Of a stretch of DNA of 28,375 bases, positions 16,230 through 25,471 are shown piece by piece. Below the pieces are notes generated by a model. That model did no database searches, had not been told where the DNA came from, and was given only the letters and a program-made list of their open reading frames with translations. This DNA is from Thermococcaceae archaeon. GTDB lineage: Archaea; Methanobacteriota_B; Thermococci; Thermococcales; Thermococcaceae. Both the position numbers and the translations under genes were made by a program. Position 1 is the first letter of the stretch. Each line of letters begins with the position of its first letter. The DNA lies in the NCBI GenBank assembly GCA_027064745.1, contig JAMOPD010000387.1, positions 1-28,375 of the forward strand, read 5' to 3'.

Positions 16230-19115
16230 TCACTCAATATAAACAGCAGGCTTCATAGGCATCGCTTGTCTCTTCTTTCCTCCTTTGTCCTCATCCGGGT
16301 TGATGATGATCTCCAAGCCTATTTCACTCTCGATGAAGTCCTTTGCCTGCTTTAGGGCTTTCTCCTCGTCAATGCGCTTGAAGTCAAAAGCTCTGTCCTT
16401 AATCAGCTTCTGGATTAGCTTTGAGACCTCCTTACCGCGCTTGCGCATCTCTGGGTCTTTCATAACCTCACTCATCGAGGCTTTGAAGTCCCTCTTCTCC
16501 GCAACCACTTGAGCAACTTTCCACTTCCACTCCTTGGCAGTATAGATGTAAGCCCTTCTTGCATTCTCAAGCCTTGCAACACTTATTATCTCCTTTATGT
16601 CCTCGATTAGGTTCTTGATATAGTCCTCCTCAAGTTCTATGCTTTCATTCCACCACTCTGGATCTGGCTCAGGCCACTTAGCCAAGCTAACAAATCCTTC
16701 TCCTCCGAGCTTTTCCCAGAGTTCTTCACAGGTGTGTGGTGTGAATGGTGCCATTAGTCTAACCCAGATCTCAGCTAATTTTCTAAGCGTTGTTCTCTTA
16801 GCCTCGTCGTCCCTTCCCTCAGTCCTTCTCATGTACCAGCGTAGGTCGTTGAGAATGCTGTAAAATGCCCATTGCACAGCAGTTCTTGTCCTAAACTCCT
16901 CAAGAGCCTTGGTAGCGCCTTCAATGGCTCTGTTTAGTCTGTGTAGGAGCCACTTGTCAATGTCCATCAGTTCAACATCTTTTTCTTCATATTGAGCAAA
17001 CTCACTTATCAGCTCGTAGAACCTCTCGAGCTGCTTCTTGAGCTTTCCAACCTCCTTCCTGCGCCAGTCGAAGTCGCTGTCATGTTCAGCCAAACTCATG
17101 ATGTAAAGTCTAACTACATCAGCTCCGTTTTCCTCTATAGCATCTATGAAGTTCAGCACGTTGCCCTTGCTCTTGCTCATCTTGGTGCCCTCGAGCGTTC
17201 CGAAGCCGTTGACGGCTATGCCCTTCGGCCAGTGCTCCTTTCTAAAGATGGCCACGTGGTTGAAGATGAAGAACGTCAGGTGGTTCGGGATGAGGTCTTT
17301 CGCTGAGCAGCGCCAGTCGAGCGGGTACCAGTACTCGAACTCCTCCTTCATCTCGTGGATCGTCTCGGCCGGGATTCCGGTTTTCTCTTCGAGTTCCTTC
17401 TCGCGCTTCTCGCTGAACTCCTCCAGGAACAGGTAGTCAAAGAACTCCCTCGTGAGCTTCTCGGAGTCGAGCTTGCCCTCCTCCCTCAGCCTGTTCATGT
17501 GCCTGCTTATCGTGTAGTATGCCATGTAAATTGTTGAATCGCTCAAACTTTCAATTACCCACTCTTTATCCCACGGGAGTGGCGTTCCCAGTCCAATTTT
17601 TCTTGCACAGGCCTTCTTGTCGAGCCAGTCTATCACCGCCTCGAACTGAGCTCTCCTACTTTCGGGATAAATCTTCATTCGCGCTAAAGCTTCCCTGGCT
17701 TTTTCCTTCCATTCTGGATTCCCATAATCAATGAACCACTGGTCGTGAATTATCTTTACAACCGCCTGATTTCCGAATCTTGATATGACTGGCTTTTCAG
17801 CAAATTCATACATCATATCCGCTTTTCCTCTGTCTTTCATATCCTTTGCAATGAGATCCTTTACTTCCTGAACTGGCTTTCCTTTATAGGGTTCAATCTT
17901 GAAGATTCCCTTATGGAACTCTGCTTTGTATATGTTCTTAGTGGCCTGCTCAAGCTTTTCCTTGTCCTTTTGGCTCTTCACGCCGAGCTTTTCCACTTCT
18001 TCAACTGCTGGGAATTCACCGTAACCCTCAAGCTCAATCAGGGAGATATAGCTTATCTCTCCAACTATGCGCGGATCGATGTCATACTTCAAGAGAACCT
18101 CTGTCTCCTTCTTCAGGTCTTCGATGGCAACGTGGTCGAAGGGGGCATGCGCTGGAACGCTCATGACTACGCCGGTAGCATTGTCAGGGTCGACGAACTC
18201 CGCTGGAAGTATTATAATCTCATCTCCTGTAACGGGATTCTTCACCCATTTTCCTATGAGCTTCTCTCCTTTGAACTCTTCGATAACTTCAATCTCCTTA
18301 TCCTGAAAGCTCAGCTTATAGGCGGCCTCTCTGCTTATTATCCAGACTTCCTCCTTTCCTTTGCTCCGAATTTTGGCCTTAACGTATGTTGCTTCGGGAT
18401 TCAGCCACATGTTGGTTACACCATAGACAGTTTCGGGCCTCAGTGTTGCCGCTGGCAGATATATCTCCTCACCATTCTCCATTAGGATAAATTTAATCAG
18501 CACATACTCAAGTATTGGAATATCCTCCCCTTCCATTATATCGTGATCACCAAGGGGTGTTCCAACAACAGGATCCCACCTGACCCTGTGAGCACCTTTA
18601 ACGACCAGACCTTTCTTCTTCAGAGTCCAGAACTGCCATTCTATAAACTTGCTGAAAGGCGGAAACAGCGATGTGGTATGGAATTCTCTGCTCCAGTCGA
18701 CGGAGAAGCCAGCTTTGATAAAAGTCTCCCTCGCAGTCTTCATGAAGTATTTAACTATGTTCTTTGGGTCTTCGAATGTCCACAGAATGTCCTCCGGGAC
18801 TTTATAAACATCCCTGTAAATCCAGATGGTTTTTGAATCACGGTTCTTTATTCTTTCAGCGATTCCAACTATTGGAGAACCCGTTATGTGCCAGGCCATT
18901 GGGAACAGCACGTTATAACCCTGCATCCTCTTAAATCTTGCAATAACGTCTGGGATGGTGTATGTCCTTGCATGCCCAACGTGTAGATGACCTGAAAGGT
19001 ACGGAAACGCGACGGTTATGTAGAATTTCTCCCTTTCATCTATTTTTGGTTCAAATATCTTCTCTTCCAACCATTTTTTCTGCCACTTTTCTTCAATAGC
19101 CTTGAAATCTATCAT
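16230..19115 (-). CDS. leuS: Leucyl-tRNA synthetase, archaeal type
   Basis: A 961-residue class I synthetase that charges tRNA-Leu with leucine in the cytoplasm. The HIGH motif is HLHVGH at residues 43-48 ([14 protein letters not shown]) and the KMSKS loop is at 645-649 ([10 protein letters not shown]); between them lies the CP1 editing domain, and after KMSKS come the helical anticodon-binding part and a C-terminal domain, all in the archaeal/eukaryotic arrangement. Length is normal. ATG 19115 follows TAAGGAGG. About 17150-17515 (residues roughly 534-655, including KMSKS) has 53-60% GC on hand-counted lines, against 35-42% on the flanking lines counted (17101, 17521, 17881), suggesting a gene-conversion tract. 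A leader of about 120 bases precedes the gene. Confidence 0.97.
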   Translation of the reverse strand: MIDFKAIEEKWQKKWLEEKIFEPKIDEREKFYITVAFPYLSGHLHVGHARTYTIPDVIARFKRMQGYNVLFPMAWHITGSPIVGIAERIKNRDSKTIWIYRDVYKVPEDILWTFEDPKNIVKYFMKTARETFIKAGFSVDWSREFHTTSLFPPFSKFIEWQFWTLKKKGLVVKGAHRVRWDPVVGTPLGDHDIMEGEDIPILEYVLIKFILMENGEEIYLPAATLRPETVYGVTNMWLNPEATYVKAKIRSKGKEEVWIISREAAYKLSFQDKEIEVIEEFKGEKLIGKWVKNPVTGDEIIILPAEFVDPDNATGVVMSVPAHAPFDHVAIEDLKKETEVLLKYDIDPRIVGEISYISLIELEGYGEFPAVEEVEKLGVKSQKDKEKLEQATKNIYKAEFHKGIFKIEPYKGKPVQEVKDLIAKDMKDRGKADMMYEFAEKPVISRFGNQAVVKIIHDQWFIDYGNPEWKEKAREALARMKIYPESRRAQFEAVIDWLDKKACARKIGLGTPLPWDKEWVIESLSDSTIYMAYYTISRHMNRLREEGKLDSEKLTREFFDYLFLEEFSEKREKELEEKTGIPAETIHEMKEEFEYWYPLDWRCSAKDLIPNHLTFFIFNHVAIFRKEHWPKGIAVNGFGTLEGTKMSKSKGNVLNFIDAIEENGADVVRLYIMSLAEHDSDFDWRRKEVGKLKKQLERFYELISEFAQYEEKDVELMDIDKWLLHRLNRAIEGATKALEEFRTRTAVQWAFYSILNDLRWYMRRTEGRDDEAKRTTLRKLAEIWVRLMAPFTPHTCEELWEKLGGEGFVSLAKWPEPDPEWWNESIELEEDYIKNLIEDIKEIISVARLENARRAYIYTAKEWKWKVAQVVAEKRDFKASMSEVMKDPEMRKRGKEVSKLIQKLIKDRAFDFKRIDEEKALKQAKDFIESEIGLEIIINPDEDKGGKKRQAMPMKPAVYIE

Positions 19116-19171
19116 ATCCTAACCTCCTTAGCGCTGTTAAACGTACAGGAGCAAGAAAGAGCATGTACAAT

Positions 19172-19228
19172 AGGGGGATTATAGAAGAAATCAGCAAACG
19201 ATGAAACGAAGGAGAACTCGATCCCCCC
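19172..19228 (-). promoter_or_regulatory. Possible structured leader of leuS
   Basis: Within the predicted leuS leader, GGGGGAT (19173-19179, plus strand) is complementary to ATCCCCC (19221-19227), and GTACA...TGTAC brackets a loop nearer the gene (about 19143-19168). Such arms in a synthetase leader could be a control element; this is inference. Confidence 0.3.
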
Positions 19229-19260
19229 TCATAGGCATCGGGCTTAATATGAAGTTTGAG

Positions 19261-19273
19261 TATTTAAAAGTTT
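19261..19273 (-). promoter_or_regulatory. TATA box for leuS
   Basis: On the minus strand AAACTTTTAAATA lies about 150 bases before the leuS ATG. It predicts a leader of roughly 120 bases. Confidence 0.5.
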
Positions 19274-19289
19274 TGGATTTCCTTCGTGA

Positions 19290-19300
19290 GCTTTTTATAT
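19290..19300 (+). promoter_or_regulatory. TATA box for the tautomerase-amidohydrolase pair
   Basis: GCTTTTTATAT lies about 35 bases before ATG 19331. It shares the short spacer with the divergent leuS TATA box. Confidence 0.55.
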
Positions 19301-19330
19301 CCTTTCGACGCAAATCTTAATGGTGATCAC

Positions 19331-19516
19331 ATGCCCACGGTTATTGTTGAAGGTCCAAAAATAGATGTTGAGAAAAAGAGGGAGCTCGTTAGGAGAATAA
19401 CAGAGGTCATTAAAGAGGTGTATGGAATACCCCATGTTACTGTTCTGATAAAAGAGAATCCGCCTGAAAATGTCGGCATTGATGGTGAGCTCCTTTTGGA
19501 TAAGAAGAGGGGGTGA
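19331..19516 (+). CDS. 4-oxalocrotonate tautomerase family protein
   Basis: A 61-residue protein of the tautomerase superfamily, in which the amino-terminal proline, exposed after removal of Met, acts as catalytic base in keto-enol shifts. The sequence begins MPTVIVEGPKIDVEKKREL, has the typical LVRRITEVIKEVYGI helix and a second strand VTVLIKENPPENVG. Length is right for the family, which works as hexamers. ATG 19331 was chosen because it places Pro directly after Met and follows GGTGAT; the frame extends upstream to 19286 but would start before the TATA box product. The gene runs directly into the amidohydrolase gene, so the two are probably co-translated. The natural substrate is unknown. 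Confidence 0.88.
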   Translation: MPTVIVEGPKIDVEKKRELVRRITEVIKEVYGIPHVTVLIKENPPENVGIDGELLLDKKRG

Positions 19517-19521
19517 AGGTG

Positions 19522-21102
19522 TTGATTAGGGCATTCGTGAATGGGAAAATCTACGTCTCATTTAATCCCAAGAGGACTGTTGAAGCCCTTTTGGTGGCTT
19601 TCGGTAGAGTTCTTTATGCGGGTTCTAAGGAAAAAGTGAAGAAAATTGTCCAAGAGCTCGGTGGGGAGATCATTGACCTTCAAGGTAAAGTCGTCCTTCC
19701 AGGGTTCATTGATTCTCACATGCACCTCGATGAGCTCGGCATGTCTCTCAGTATGGTGGATTTAAGGGGCGTTAGAAGCATAGAAGAGCTTAAGGAGAGG
19801 ATTAGAGAGCACGCTAAAAAGAGCGGCACTTGGGTTCTCGGTCACGGCTGGGACCAAGAGCTTTTTGAAGAGAAAAGGTGGCCTACGCGCTGGGACTTGG
19901 ATGATGTGATTAAAGATAAACCCGTAATGCTCTCACGCGTTTGCCTTCATGCTGCTGTTTTAAACACAAAAGCTATGGAAATGTCGGGGCTTTTGGATTT
20001 GGATTCTCCAGGCATCATAAGAAACGAGGAGGGAGAACCAACCGGAGTTGTGAAGGAAGAGGCCTTTGAGCTCGCCAGGGAGAAGTTTAAGGAGACGCTG
20101 ACTTTGGAGGACTACAAGCGCTTTATTGAAGATGGCGCTAAGTTTGCCCTTTCAAATGGAGTTACCACAGTGGGCTTTGTAAGTGTTGAGGAAAGCTCGA
20201 TGAAGGCTTTGGGTGAGTTAAACGCCGAAGGAAGGCTCCCAATAAGGGTTAGAGCTTATCTAGATCCTGGAAGAAGATCGCGGAACATGTATGGCAACAC
20301 TGACATCCTCCAGGCTCTCAAAAAGTTGGGGATAAGAAGGGGCTCTGGCGGGGAAAAGCTCAAAATAAACGGAATCAAAATCCTGGCGGATGGCTCCTTA
20401 GGTGCGAGAACTGCCTGGCTTTCTAAGCCTTACAGCGATGCTCAAACAGAGGGATACCCAAACATAGGCAGGAAAACTCTTGAAACCATCGTTAAAGAGG
20501 CTCATGAAGCAGGTCTTCAAGTTGCGGTTCATGCTATAGGAGATGCCACAATGGACATGATTCTCGATGTGTACGAGCATCTCGAAAATGCGGAAAGACA
20601 CCGCATAGAACATGCCTCTATTTTGAGGGAAGACCAGATTGAGCGCATTTCAAAGCTTGGCGCTGTCTTAGCAGTGCAGCCCCACTTCATCATAACCGAC
20701 TGGTGGGTTTTAGAGCGCGTTGGCGAGGAGAGAGCCAAGTGGGTATATCCATTTAAGAGCGCTTTGAAAAAGGGTATTGTGCTCGGCCTGAGTACTGATG
20801 CCCCAGTTGAACCTTTAAACCCATGGGAGACGATCTATGCCGCGGTAACCCGTGGAAAGTATGAAGAAGTTCCCCTATACAAACATTCTCCAAATGAGGC
20901 TTTGACACTAGAGGAAGCTCTGCATGCTTACACACATGGCTCAGCCTATGTTTTGGGGGAAGAGAGCACACTCGGTACGTTGGAAGAAGGGAAGCTGGCC
21001 GACTTCATAGTTGTGGATAGAGATCCATTTAAGGTGGAGAAAAAAGAGCTGAGGGAAATAAGGGTGCTTGAGACCTACGTCGGTGGATTTAAAGCTGAAT
21101 AA
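19522..21102 (+). CDS. YtcJ-like metal-dependent amidohydrolase
   Basis: A 526-residue amidohydrolase of the YtcJ/Amidohydro_3 type, a TIM-barrel metal hydrolase acting on C-N bonds of uncertain substrates. The metal-binding HxH is His66-x-His68 (FIDSHMHLDELG); GHGWDQELFEE and CLHAAVLNTKAMEMSGL are typical of the group, later VAVHAIGDATMD and RIEHASIL carry further metal-site histidines, and GLSTDAPVEPLNPW holds the catalytic aspartate. The end of the barrel is followed by the usual GTLEEGKLADFIVVDRDPF. TTG 19522 was preferred because AGGGGGTGA ends 5 bases before it; GTG 19513 and GTG 19519 are also possible. The 3' end overlaps the convergent M24 peptidase gene by 14 bases. Confidence 0.88.
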   Translation: MIRAFVNGKIYVSFNPKRTVEALLVAFGRVLYAGSKEKVKKIVQELGGEIIDLQGKVVLPGFIDSHMHLDELGMSLSMVDLRGVRSIEELKERIREHAKKSGTWVLGHGWDQELFEEKRWPTRWDLDDVIKDKPVMLSRVCLHAAVLNTKAMEMSGLLDLDSPGIIRNEEGEPTGVVKEEAFELAREKFKETLTLEDYKRFIEDGAKFALSNGVTTVGFVSVEESSMKALGELNAEGRLPIRVRAYLDPGRRSRNMYGNTDILQALKKLGIRRGSGGEKLKINGIKILADGSLGARTAWLSKPYSDAQTEGYPNIGRKTLETIVKEAHEAGLQVAVHAIGDATMDMILDVYEHLENAERHRIEHASILREDQIERISKLGAVLAVQPHFIITDWWVLERVGEERAKWVYPFKSALKKGIVLGLSTDAPVEPLNPWETIYAAVTRGKYEEVPLYKHSPNEALTLEEALHAYTHGSAYVLGEESTLGTLEEGKLADFIVVDRDPFKVEKKELREIRVLETYVGGFKAE

Positions 21103-22159
21103 GCTCCCTCTCCGCCCGTGTCAGCCTCTTTCCTTTATCCCCGTGAACGACAACATCGTCCTCTATTCTAACTCCCCCCAGGCCCGGCACATAGATGCCC
21201 GGCTCTATCGTGAAGGTCATGCCATTCTTGAGGATTACCTCACCGTCCGGCCCGATGTACGGCTCCTCATGGACATCCAAACCCAAGCCATGGCCAGTTC
21301 TATGAGTGAAGTATTTTCCATAGCCCACCGCTGCTATGTAGTCCCTCGCCGCTTTGTCAACATCCTTTGCCTTTATGCCCTCGCGGACGGTCTGGAAGGC
21401 ATTTTCTTGGGCGTTCTTGACGACATCATAAATCTCCAGAAGCTTCTTGTCTGGCTTTCCTAACGCGATTGTCCTCGTTATGTCTGAGCAGTATCCTTTG
21501 TACTTGACTCCATAATCAAGGGTCACCAAATCTCCCTTCCTCAGCTTTCTCTCGCCGGGCGCGTGATGGGGATTTGCCCCATTCTCACCACTGGCAACTA
21601 TTGGCTCAAAGGATATCCCGTCGGAGCGCTCCCTTATGAGGAGCTCAATTTTCAGGGCAAGGTCTTTCTCGCGCATTCCGATTAAGTCCATACCTAGGAT
21701 TTCCTCGAAAACCTCATCTACAACATTTGCCGCCTTTTCCATAAGTCTAATTTCCCCGGCGTCCTTTCTCATTCTAAGCTCGCGCATTAGAATGCTTAAC
21801 GGATGAAACTCAAAGCTTCCAAGCTTGAGAATACCTATCAGCCAGTCTGCCCTCATCGTGTTCTCCACTAGGATTCTGCCAGATAAAATGCTGAGTTCCT
21901 TTAGGATTTCGGCGAGCTTCCCGTAGGGGTTCTCACCGTCGCGCCAGAAGGTAACAGGGAAATCGCTGATAACATTTTCGTAGATGTTCGGTGCTAAAAG
22001 GTGATACTCACCGTTCGAATTAACAGCTAAAACTGTCAGCCTCTCTCCCGCTTCGTGGATGTGGAGACTTGTGAGATAGTAAAGGTTCGTTCCAGGGCTT
22101 ATAAGAGCACCGTCAAAATTTCTCATCTTCATGAAAGGTAGAAGTTTTTGAAGGCGCAT
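21089..22159 (-). CDS. M24 family metallopeptidase (Xaa-Pro dipeptidase-like)
   Basis: A 356-residue prolidase-like enzyme and clear paralogue of the protein at 10201. Metal ligands are Asp215 (TLDYGVKYKG), Asp226 (CSDITRT), His290 (HRTGHGLG), Glu319 (TIEPGI) and Glu333 (RIEDD). The two share long identical runs such as GKYFTHRTGHGLGLDVHEEP. ATG 22159 was chosen because GGTGG lies five bases upstream; the GTG at 22168 lies inside that site. Role: hydrolysis of dipeptides ending in proline, part of peptide use by this heterotroph; some members prefer other dipeptides. It diverges from rpl15e and probably shares one TATA box with it. Confidence 0.9.
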   Translation of the reverse strand: MRLQKLLPFMKMRNFDGALISPGTNLYYLTSLHIHEAGERLTVLAVNSNGEYHLLAPNIYENVISDFPVTFWRDGENPYGKLAEILKELSILSGRILVENTMRADWLIGILKLGSFEFHPLSILMRELRMRKDAGEIRLMEKAANVVDEVFEEILGMDLIGMREKDLALKIELLIRERSDGISFEPIVASGENGANPHHAPGERKLRKGDLVTLDYGVKYKGYCSDITRTIALGKPDKKLLEIYDVVKNAQENAFQTVREGIKAKDVDKAARDYIAAVGYGKYFTHRTGHGLGLDVHEEPYIGPDGEVILKNGMTFTIEPGIYVPGLGGVRIEDDVVVHGDKGKRLTRAERELIQL

Positions 22160-22188
22160 AGTTTCCACCGTTTCAATTACTCCGCAAC

Positions 22189-22197
22189 TTTTAAAAA
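22189..22197. promoter_or_regulatory. Near-symmetric TATA box shared by the M24 peptidase and rpl15e
   Basis: TTTTAAAAA is almost its own reverse complement. It lies about 30 bases before the peptidase ATG (minus) and about 95 before the rpl15e ATG (plus), and no other TATA candidate is seen between the two genes. Confidence 0.45.
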
Positions 22198-22223
22198 CCT
22201 AATCTCGAACTCACCACGACTAG

Positions 22224-22261
22224 GCGGGGAAACCCGCGGGATGTTCCGCTGAGCGGAGAAC
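22224..22261 (+). promoter_or_regulatory. Two tandem hairpins in the rpl15e leader
   Basis: GCGGG-GAAA-CCCGC (22224-22237) is a perfect stem closed by a GNRA tetraloop. GTTCCGC-TGA-GCGG(AG)AAC (22243-22261) is a second stem with a two-base AG bulge. Both are GC-rich and end about 10 bases before the ribosome site. Autogenous control by a ribosomal protein is a reasonable but untested reading. Confidence 0.5.
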
Positions 22262-22286
22262 CACAAACGAGGAAGGAGGGAGCAAG

Positions 22287-22871
22287 ATGGGAATGTATAA
22301 ATACATAAGAGAAGCTTGGAAAGCTCCGAAGAAAAGCTATGTTGGAGATCTTCTTAAGCAGAGAATGATAAAGTGGCGCCGCGAGCCGGTCGTGGTGAGG
22401 ATTGAGAGGCCCACGAGGCTCGACCGCGCGAGGAGCCTTGGCTACCAGGCCAAGCAGGGCTATGTAATCGTTAGGGTTAGGGTTAGAAAAGGTGGAAGGA
22501 AGAGACCCAGGTGGAAGGGTGGAAGGAAGCCGAGCAAGATGGGTATGGTGAAGTACAGCCCAAAGAAGAGCCTCCAGTGGATAGCCGAGGAAAAGGCCGC
22601 TCGCAAATTCCCGAACCTTGAGGTCCTCAACAGCTACTGGGTCGGCGAGGACGGAATGTATAAGTGGTTTGAGGTCATTCTCGTTGACCCGCATCACCCG
22701 GTCATAAAGAGCGACCCAAAGATTGCCTGGATAGCAGGAAAGACGCACAAGGGCAGAGTCTTTAGAGGCCTCACCAGCGCTGGCAGGAAGAGCCGCGGCC
22801 TGAGGAACAAGGGCAAAGGGGCTGAGAAGATTAGGCCAAGCATTAGGGCTAACATGGGTAAGGGTAAGTGA
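22287..22871 (+). CDS. rpl15e: 50S ribosomal protein L15e
   Basis: A 194-residue basic protein of the large ribosomal subunit, found in archaea and eukaryotes. It has the family's [10 protein letters not shown] start, the basic [20 protein letters not shown] region, [13 protein letters not shown], and the [20 protein letters not shown] and [16 protein letters not shown] blocks; length is as expected. ATG 22287 follows AGGAGGGAG. It stands alone, with AT-rich spacer after it and the T-rich run TTTTCTTGTTTTTTCTT near 22877-22893 as a likely terminator. Codon use is more GC-rich than in the neighbours, as is common for strongly expressed genes. Confidence 0.97.
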   Translation: MGMYKYIREAWKAPKKSYVGDLLKQRMIKWRREPVVVRIERPTRLDRARSLGYQAKQGYVIVRVRVRKGGRKRPRWKGGRKPSKMGMVKYSPKKSLQWIAEEKAARKFPNLEVLNSYWVGEDGMYKWFEVILVDPHHPVIKSDPKIAWIAGKTHKGRVFRGLTSAGRKSRGLRNKGKGAEKIRPSIRANMGKGK

Positions 22872-22991
22872 TTTGCTTTTCTTGTTTTTTCTTCTGTTAG
22901 ATTTTGTGGATTTAGGTCTAATTTCCAAGATATCTTTATATTGTGGTTTTAAAATGGTTAAACTAAATCTGAACAACAGGATAAAATTTTA

Positions 22992-23013
22992 TTAATACTA
23001 ATATTAGTATTAA
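22992..23013. promoter_or_regulatory. Perfect 22-bp palindrome, likely operator
   Basis: TTAATACTAAT and its exact reverse complement form an uninterrupted palindrome. It lies just upstream of the AT-rich BRE/TATA-like AAAAATTTAAATAG (about 23019-23032) that would serve the gene at 23066. A dimeric regulator is the usual reader of such a site. No regulator is encoded close by. Confidence 0.55.
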
Positions 23014-23065
23014 AAATCAAAAAATTTAAATAGATATAATAAAAACTATATATTGAGGTGATATA

Positions 23066-23959
23066 ATGGCAACATATGGACTATGGTATTTTAAAGCTCA
23101 AAGTGGGTTTCCAGAGGAATTCCCGAACGCTGGAGCTCCAAGTACTCTTAAGAGTTTAGGGTTTGATTATGCGATTGCTTTGTATTCCAGCGCAAAAGAT
23201 AAGGAGAGCGGGGATTTGCTTTACGGAGGAGTTCCTTACAGCGGAATAACTTATGAGGATGGATACAACGACGCCCTAAAGTTTGCAGACTGGATTGACT
23301 CAAAACTTAGAGGTATTGATTACTTAGTTTTTATTCCTGTTCTGGCAGATGATTACTCACTCGATTTTGGATCCAGAACAACTCAATACTTAAAAGGCTG
23401 GGTGGATGGAATTTACGATAATACAAGTAACTACCAGAAGGGCTTTTACTGGTATTTAGAGTATCCTTGGCAAGTGCATGACAGCATTGTTTATGAGGAA
23501 ACTATAAGCGAGGTCTCAAATCATATCCGGAACAAAGGTCAGCAATTCATTTGGATACCATATGTCAACGACAGGATAAACCTAAATAATACCGACATAA
23601 AACTCTTATCAAAATACTTCACTTATGTCTTTGTTCAGCCACATTATTATCAAACATGGAGAGATTATTACACGGGGAACTTAAGAGAACCTCCCGAGAA
23701 ATACCCCTATCTATCAGAAGATGGACTTAATGTTCTTACAGGCATCCTTGAATGGATACGAGAGATTCCGAATGGGTATATTGAAATGGAAGTGGATGGG
23801 ACTATCAACTCATATCCAGAATTAATAAATAAAGCATGCGACTATGTTACAGCACAAAAGAATTCGGTGGTTGGAGATATTTGGCCATATAGGGCATACT
23901 ATTATGATACCAATTTAGAAAATATAAAGTCGGTGAGAAGGCAATGTCCCGAATGGTAA
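23066..23959 (+). CDS. DUF4855-like protein of unknown function
   Basis: A 297-residue protein without signal peptide or membrane segment. The pattern GFYWYLEYPWQV near residues 127-138, GQQFIWIPYVND near 157-168 and YVFVQPHYYQT near 188-198 resembles the DUF4855 group, TIM-barrel-like proteins thought to be related to glycoside hydrolases; this assignment is from memory of the family pattern. Aromatic residues are frequent, as in sugar-binding enzymes. ATG 23066 follows GAGGTGAT. The 3' end overlaps the next gene by 16 bases, so both are one transcript. Being cytosolic, it may process or sense something made or held by the two secreted products downstream. Function is open. Confidence 0.6.
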   Translation: MATYGLWYFKAQSGFPEEFPNAGAPSTLKSLGFDYAIALYSSAKDKESGDLLYGGVPYSGITYEDGYNDALKFADWIDSKLRGIDYLVFIPVLADDYSLDFGSRTTQYLKGWVDGIYDNTSNYQKGFYWYLEYPWQVHDSIVYEETISEVSNHIRNKGQQFIWIPYVNDRINLNNTDIKLLSKYFTYVFVQPHYYQTWRDYYTGNLREPPEKYPYLSEDGLNVLTGILEWIREIPNGYIEMEVDGTINSYPELINKACDYVTAQKNSVVGDIWPYRAYYYDTNLENIKSVRRQCPEW

Positions 23960-25377
23960 ACGACACTGCTTTTGTTTCTATTTTTTTTCTTCTGCTTATC
24001 GGCTCTGTTCCAGTATTGGGTATGGGAGATGACTGGAAAATCTTGGATGCCTATTCTACTGGAGACAAGATTGCCTTCATAATTCTTAATGAGACCTCCG
24101 GTAAGTTTTATGGTGTAGTTTACAATGGTCACTTCTTTGAAGCTGAACGGCTTAACTTTACCTTAGAGCGTTATCAAGTGCGACACTGGAACGGCAAATA
24201 CTGGCTCATTCAGAGGGGAGAGACAGGAACTGTCGAGCTTTACACGTATCACAAAGGTATACTCAAGCTTATTAAAACTTTCAGAGGGGGAAGTTTGTGC
24301 ACGGACAACGACTTGGAGATTAAGTGGAATGGCAAAGAATACATTCTGACCTTTGTAGGAGCTGGTTCTCATGACGATCCTATCACTGGAGAGTGCACGT
24401 TTAAGTTTGAGGAGTACCTTCTCCAAGGGGATAAGTTAATACCCCTTAATGTCACTGGGCGGGAGGTCTGGATCCCCGCACTTAACGCTTGGCTCATTGG
24501 GGAATCTCTAGTTGATGAGAATGGAAGAGTGCTCGAAGGGTACAACTTCAGTAAAACTGGCATATACTCGGTAGGTGTGGCTGTTGATAACAGCAAAACT
24601 TTGATTACAGTATCTTCAGATGGAGGATGGGTTCGGGTATTTGCCATTAGGAACTCTTCGCTGGTTTTAATCTACTATCGAAGATTAGAAAAAAGGGAGC
24701 TAGGGCGGGGGACATATCCCCCAAAGGTGTGGATTGGAAAGTCGGTACTCTTTGGTAGTGATCCGCGTAATACTTCAATTTCTGTTGTCTGGTTATTTAA
24801 CGGTACCGATTTCATTAAGATACACACATTTGAAGACTATGCAAGGCTTTATCCAGTAACAATCTCCGATAGGAGTTATATTCTTTCAAGGATTCCCATC
24901 AACATGGGAACCCACATCTTGCTCAATCTATTTGAACTCAGGGGTTTTTCACTTGTTCAAGTTAGTTCCCTAAAAGTCAGAAACAACTACCTTAGAGTGA
25001 TCAACATGAAGGAATCGAAAGGGTTTTCAGCACCAAAAGTTGAGCCTGGAAGCATGCTTGTAGCTTCTGGGGAAAATTCAGTTTTTCTGTTTAACTCTAG
25101 CCATATATTTGACCTTACCTCAAGAGATAGCATTGAGCTTCCGGATGCCCTTAAAAACCATGGATACAAGGTAGCGCTTTGTTGTGGGGGATGGATTGTA
25201 TTTGATGAGAACAAGATATATTTCTTTAAAAATGGCAAATTTAGCGACATAACCCCAGAAATGCTTTCAGCATTGTCTGGGAGTTCAAAGAGCAACAGTT
25301 ATTTAACAACAGTTATTTTGAGCAGTCTTACGGTTGTGGTAGCTGTCTTGCTAGTTTTCCTAAGAAAAAGAAGATAA
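23944..25377 (+). CDS. Secreted, C-terminally anchored surface protein, unknown
   Basis: A 477-residue protein with an N-terminal signal (hydrophobic FVSIFFLLLIGSVPVLG at about 10-27) and a C-terminal membrane helix (YLTTVILSSLTVVVAVLLVF) ending in LRKRR, so the body would face outside. The body is made of repeated short beta strands with aromatic and glycine turns (for example KYWLIQRGETGTVELY, LLVNGWIVFDENKIYFF-like blocks), suggesting a beta-propeller, and has several N-x-S/T glycosylation sites. I do not recognise the family. ATG 23944 follows GAGAAGG and lies inside the preceding gene. A damaged copy of part of this gene occurs at 26780-26918. Confidence 0.7.
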   Translation: MSRMVNDTAFVSIFFLLLIGSVPVLGMGDDWKILDAYSTGDKIAFIILNETSGKFYGVVYNGHFFEAERLNFTLERYQVRHWNGKYWLIQRGETGTVELYTYHKGILKLIKTFRGGSLCTDNDLEIKWNGKEYILTFVGAGSHDDPITGECTFKFEEYLLQGDKLIPLNVTGREVWIPALNAWLIGESLVDENGRVLEGYNFSKTGIYSVGVAVDNSKTLITVSSDGGWVRVFAIRNSSLVLIYYRRLEKRELGRGTYPPKVWIGKSVLFGSDPRNTSISVVWLFNGTDFIKIHTFEDYARLYPVTISDRSYILSRIPINMGTHILLNLFELRGFSLVQVSSLKVRNNYLRVINMKESKGFSAPKVEPGSMLVASGENSVFLFNSSHIFDLTSRDSIELPDALKNHGYKVALCCGGWIVFDENKIYFFKNGKFSDITPEMLSALSGSSKSNSYLTTVILSSLTVVVAVLLVFLRKRR

Positions 25378-25471
25378 CATTTTGAAAAGTTTGGAGTTTG
25401 GTTTCATGATTAACCTTAATATCTCAAACAATGAAAAATTGCTGTAACGGTTATATCTAAAGGTGAGAACA

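Noticed and set aside
17913..18485. A 190-codon plus-strand frame
   Set aside because: It lies inside leuS on the other strand and shows no family resemblance.
22191..22976. A 261-codon open frame on the minus strand over rpl15e
   Set aside because: It is antisense to the well-supported L15e gene, with a repetitive composition set by the other strand.
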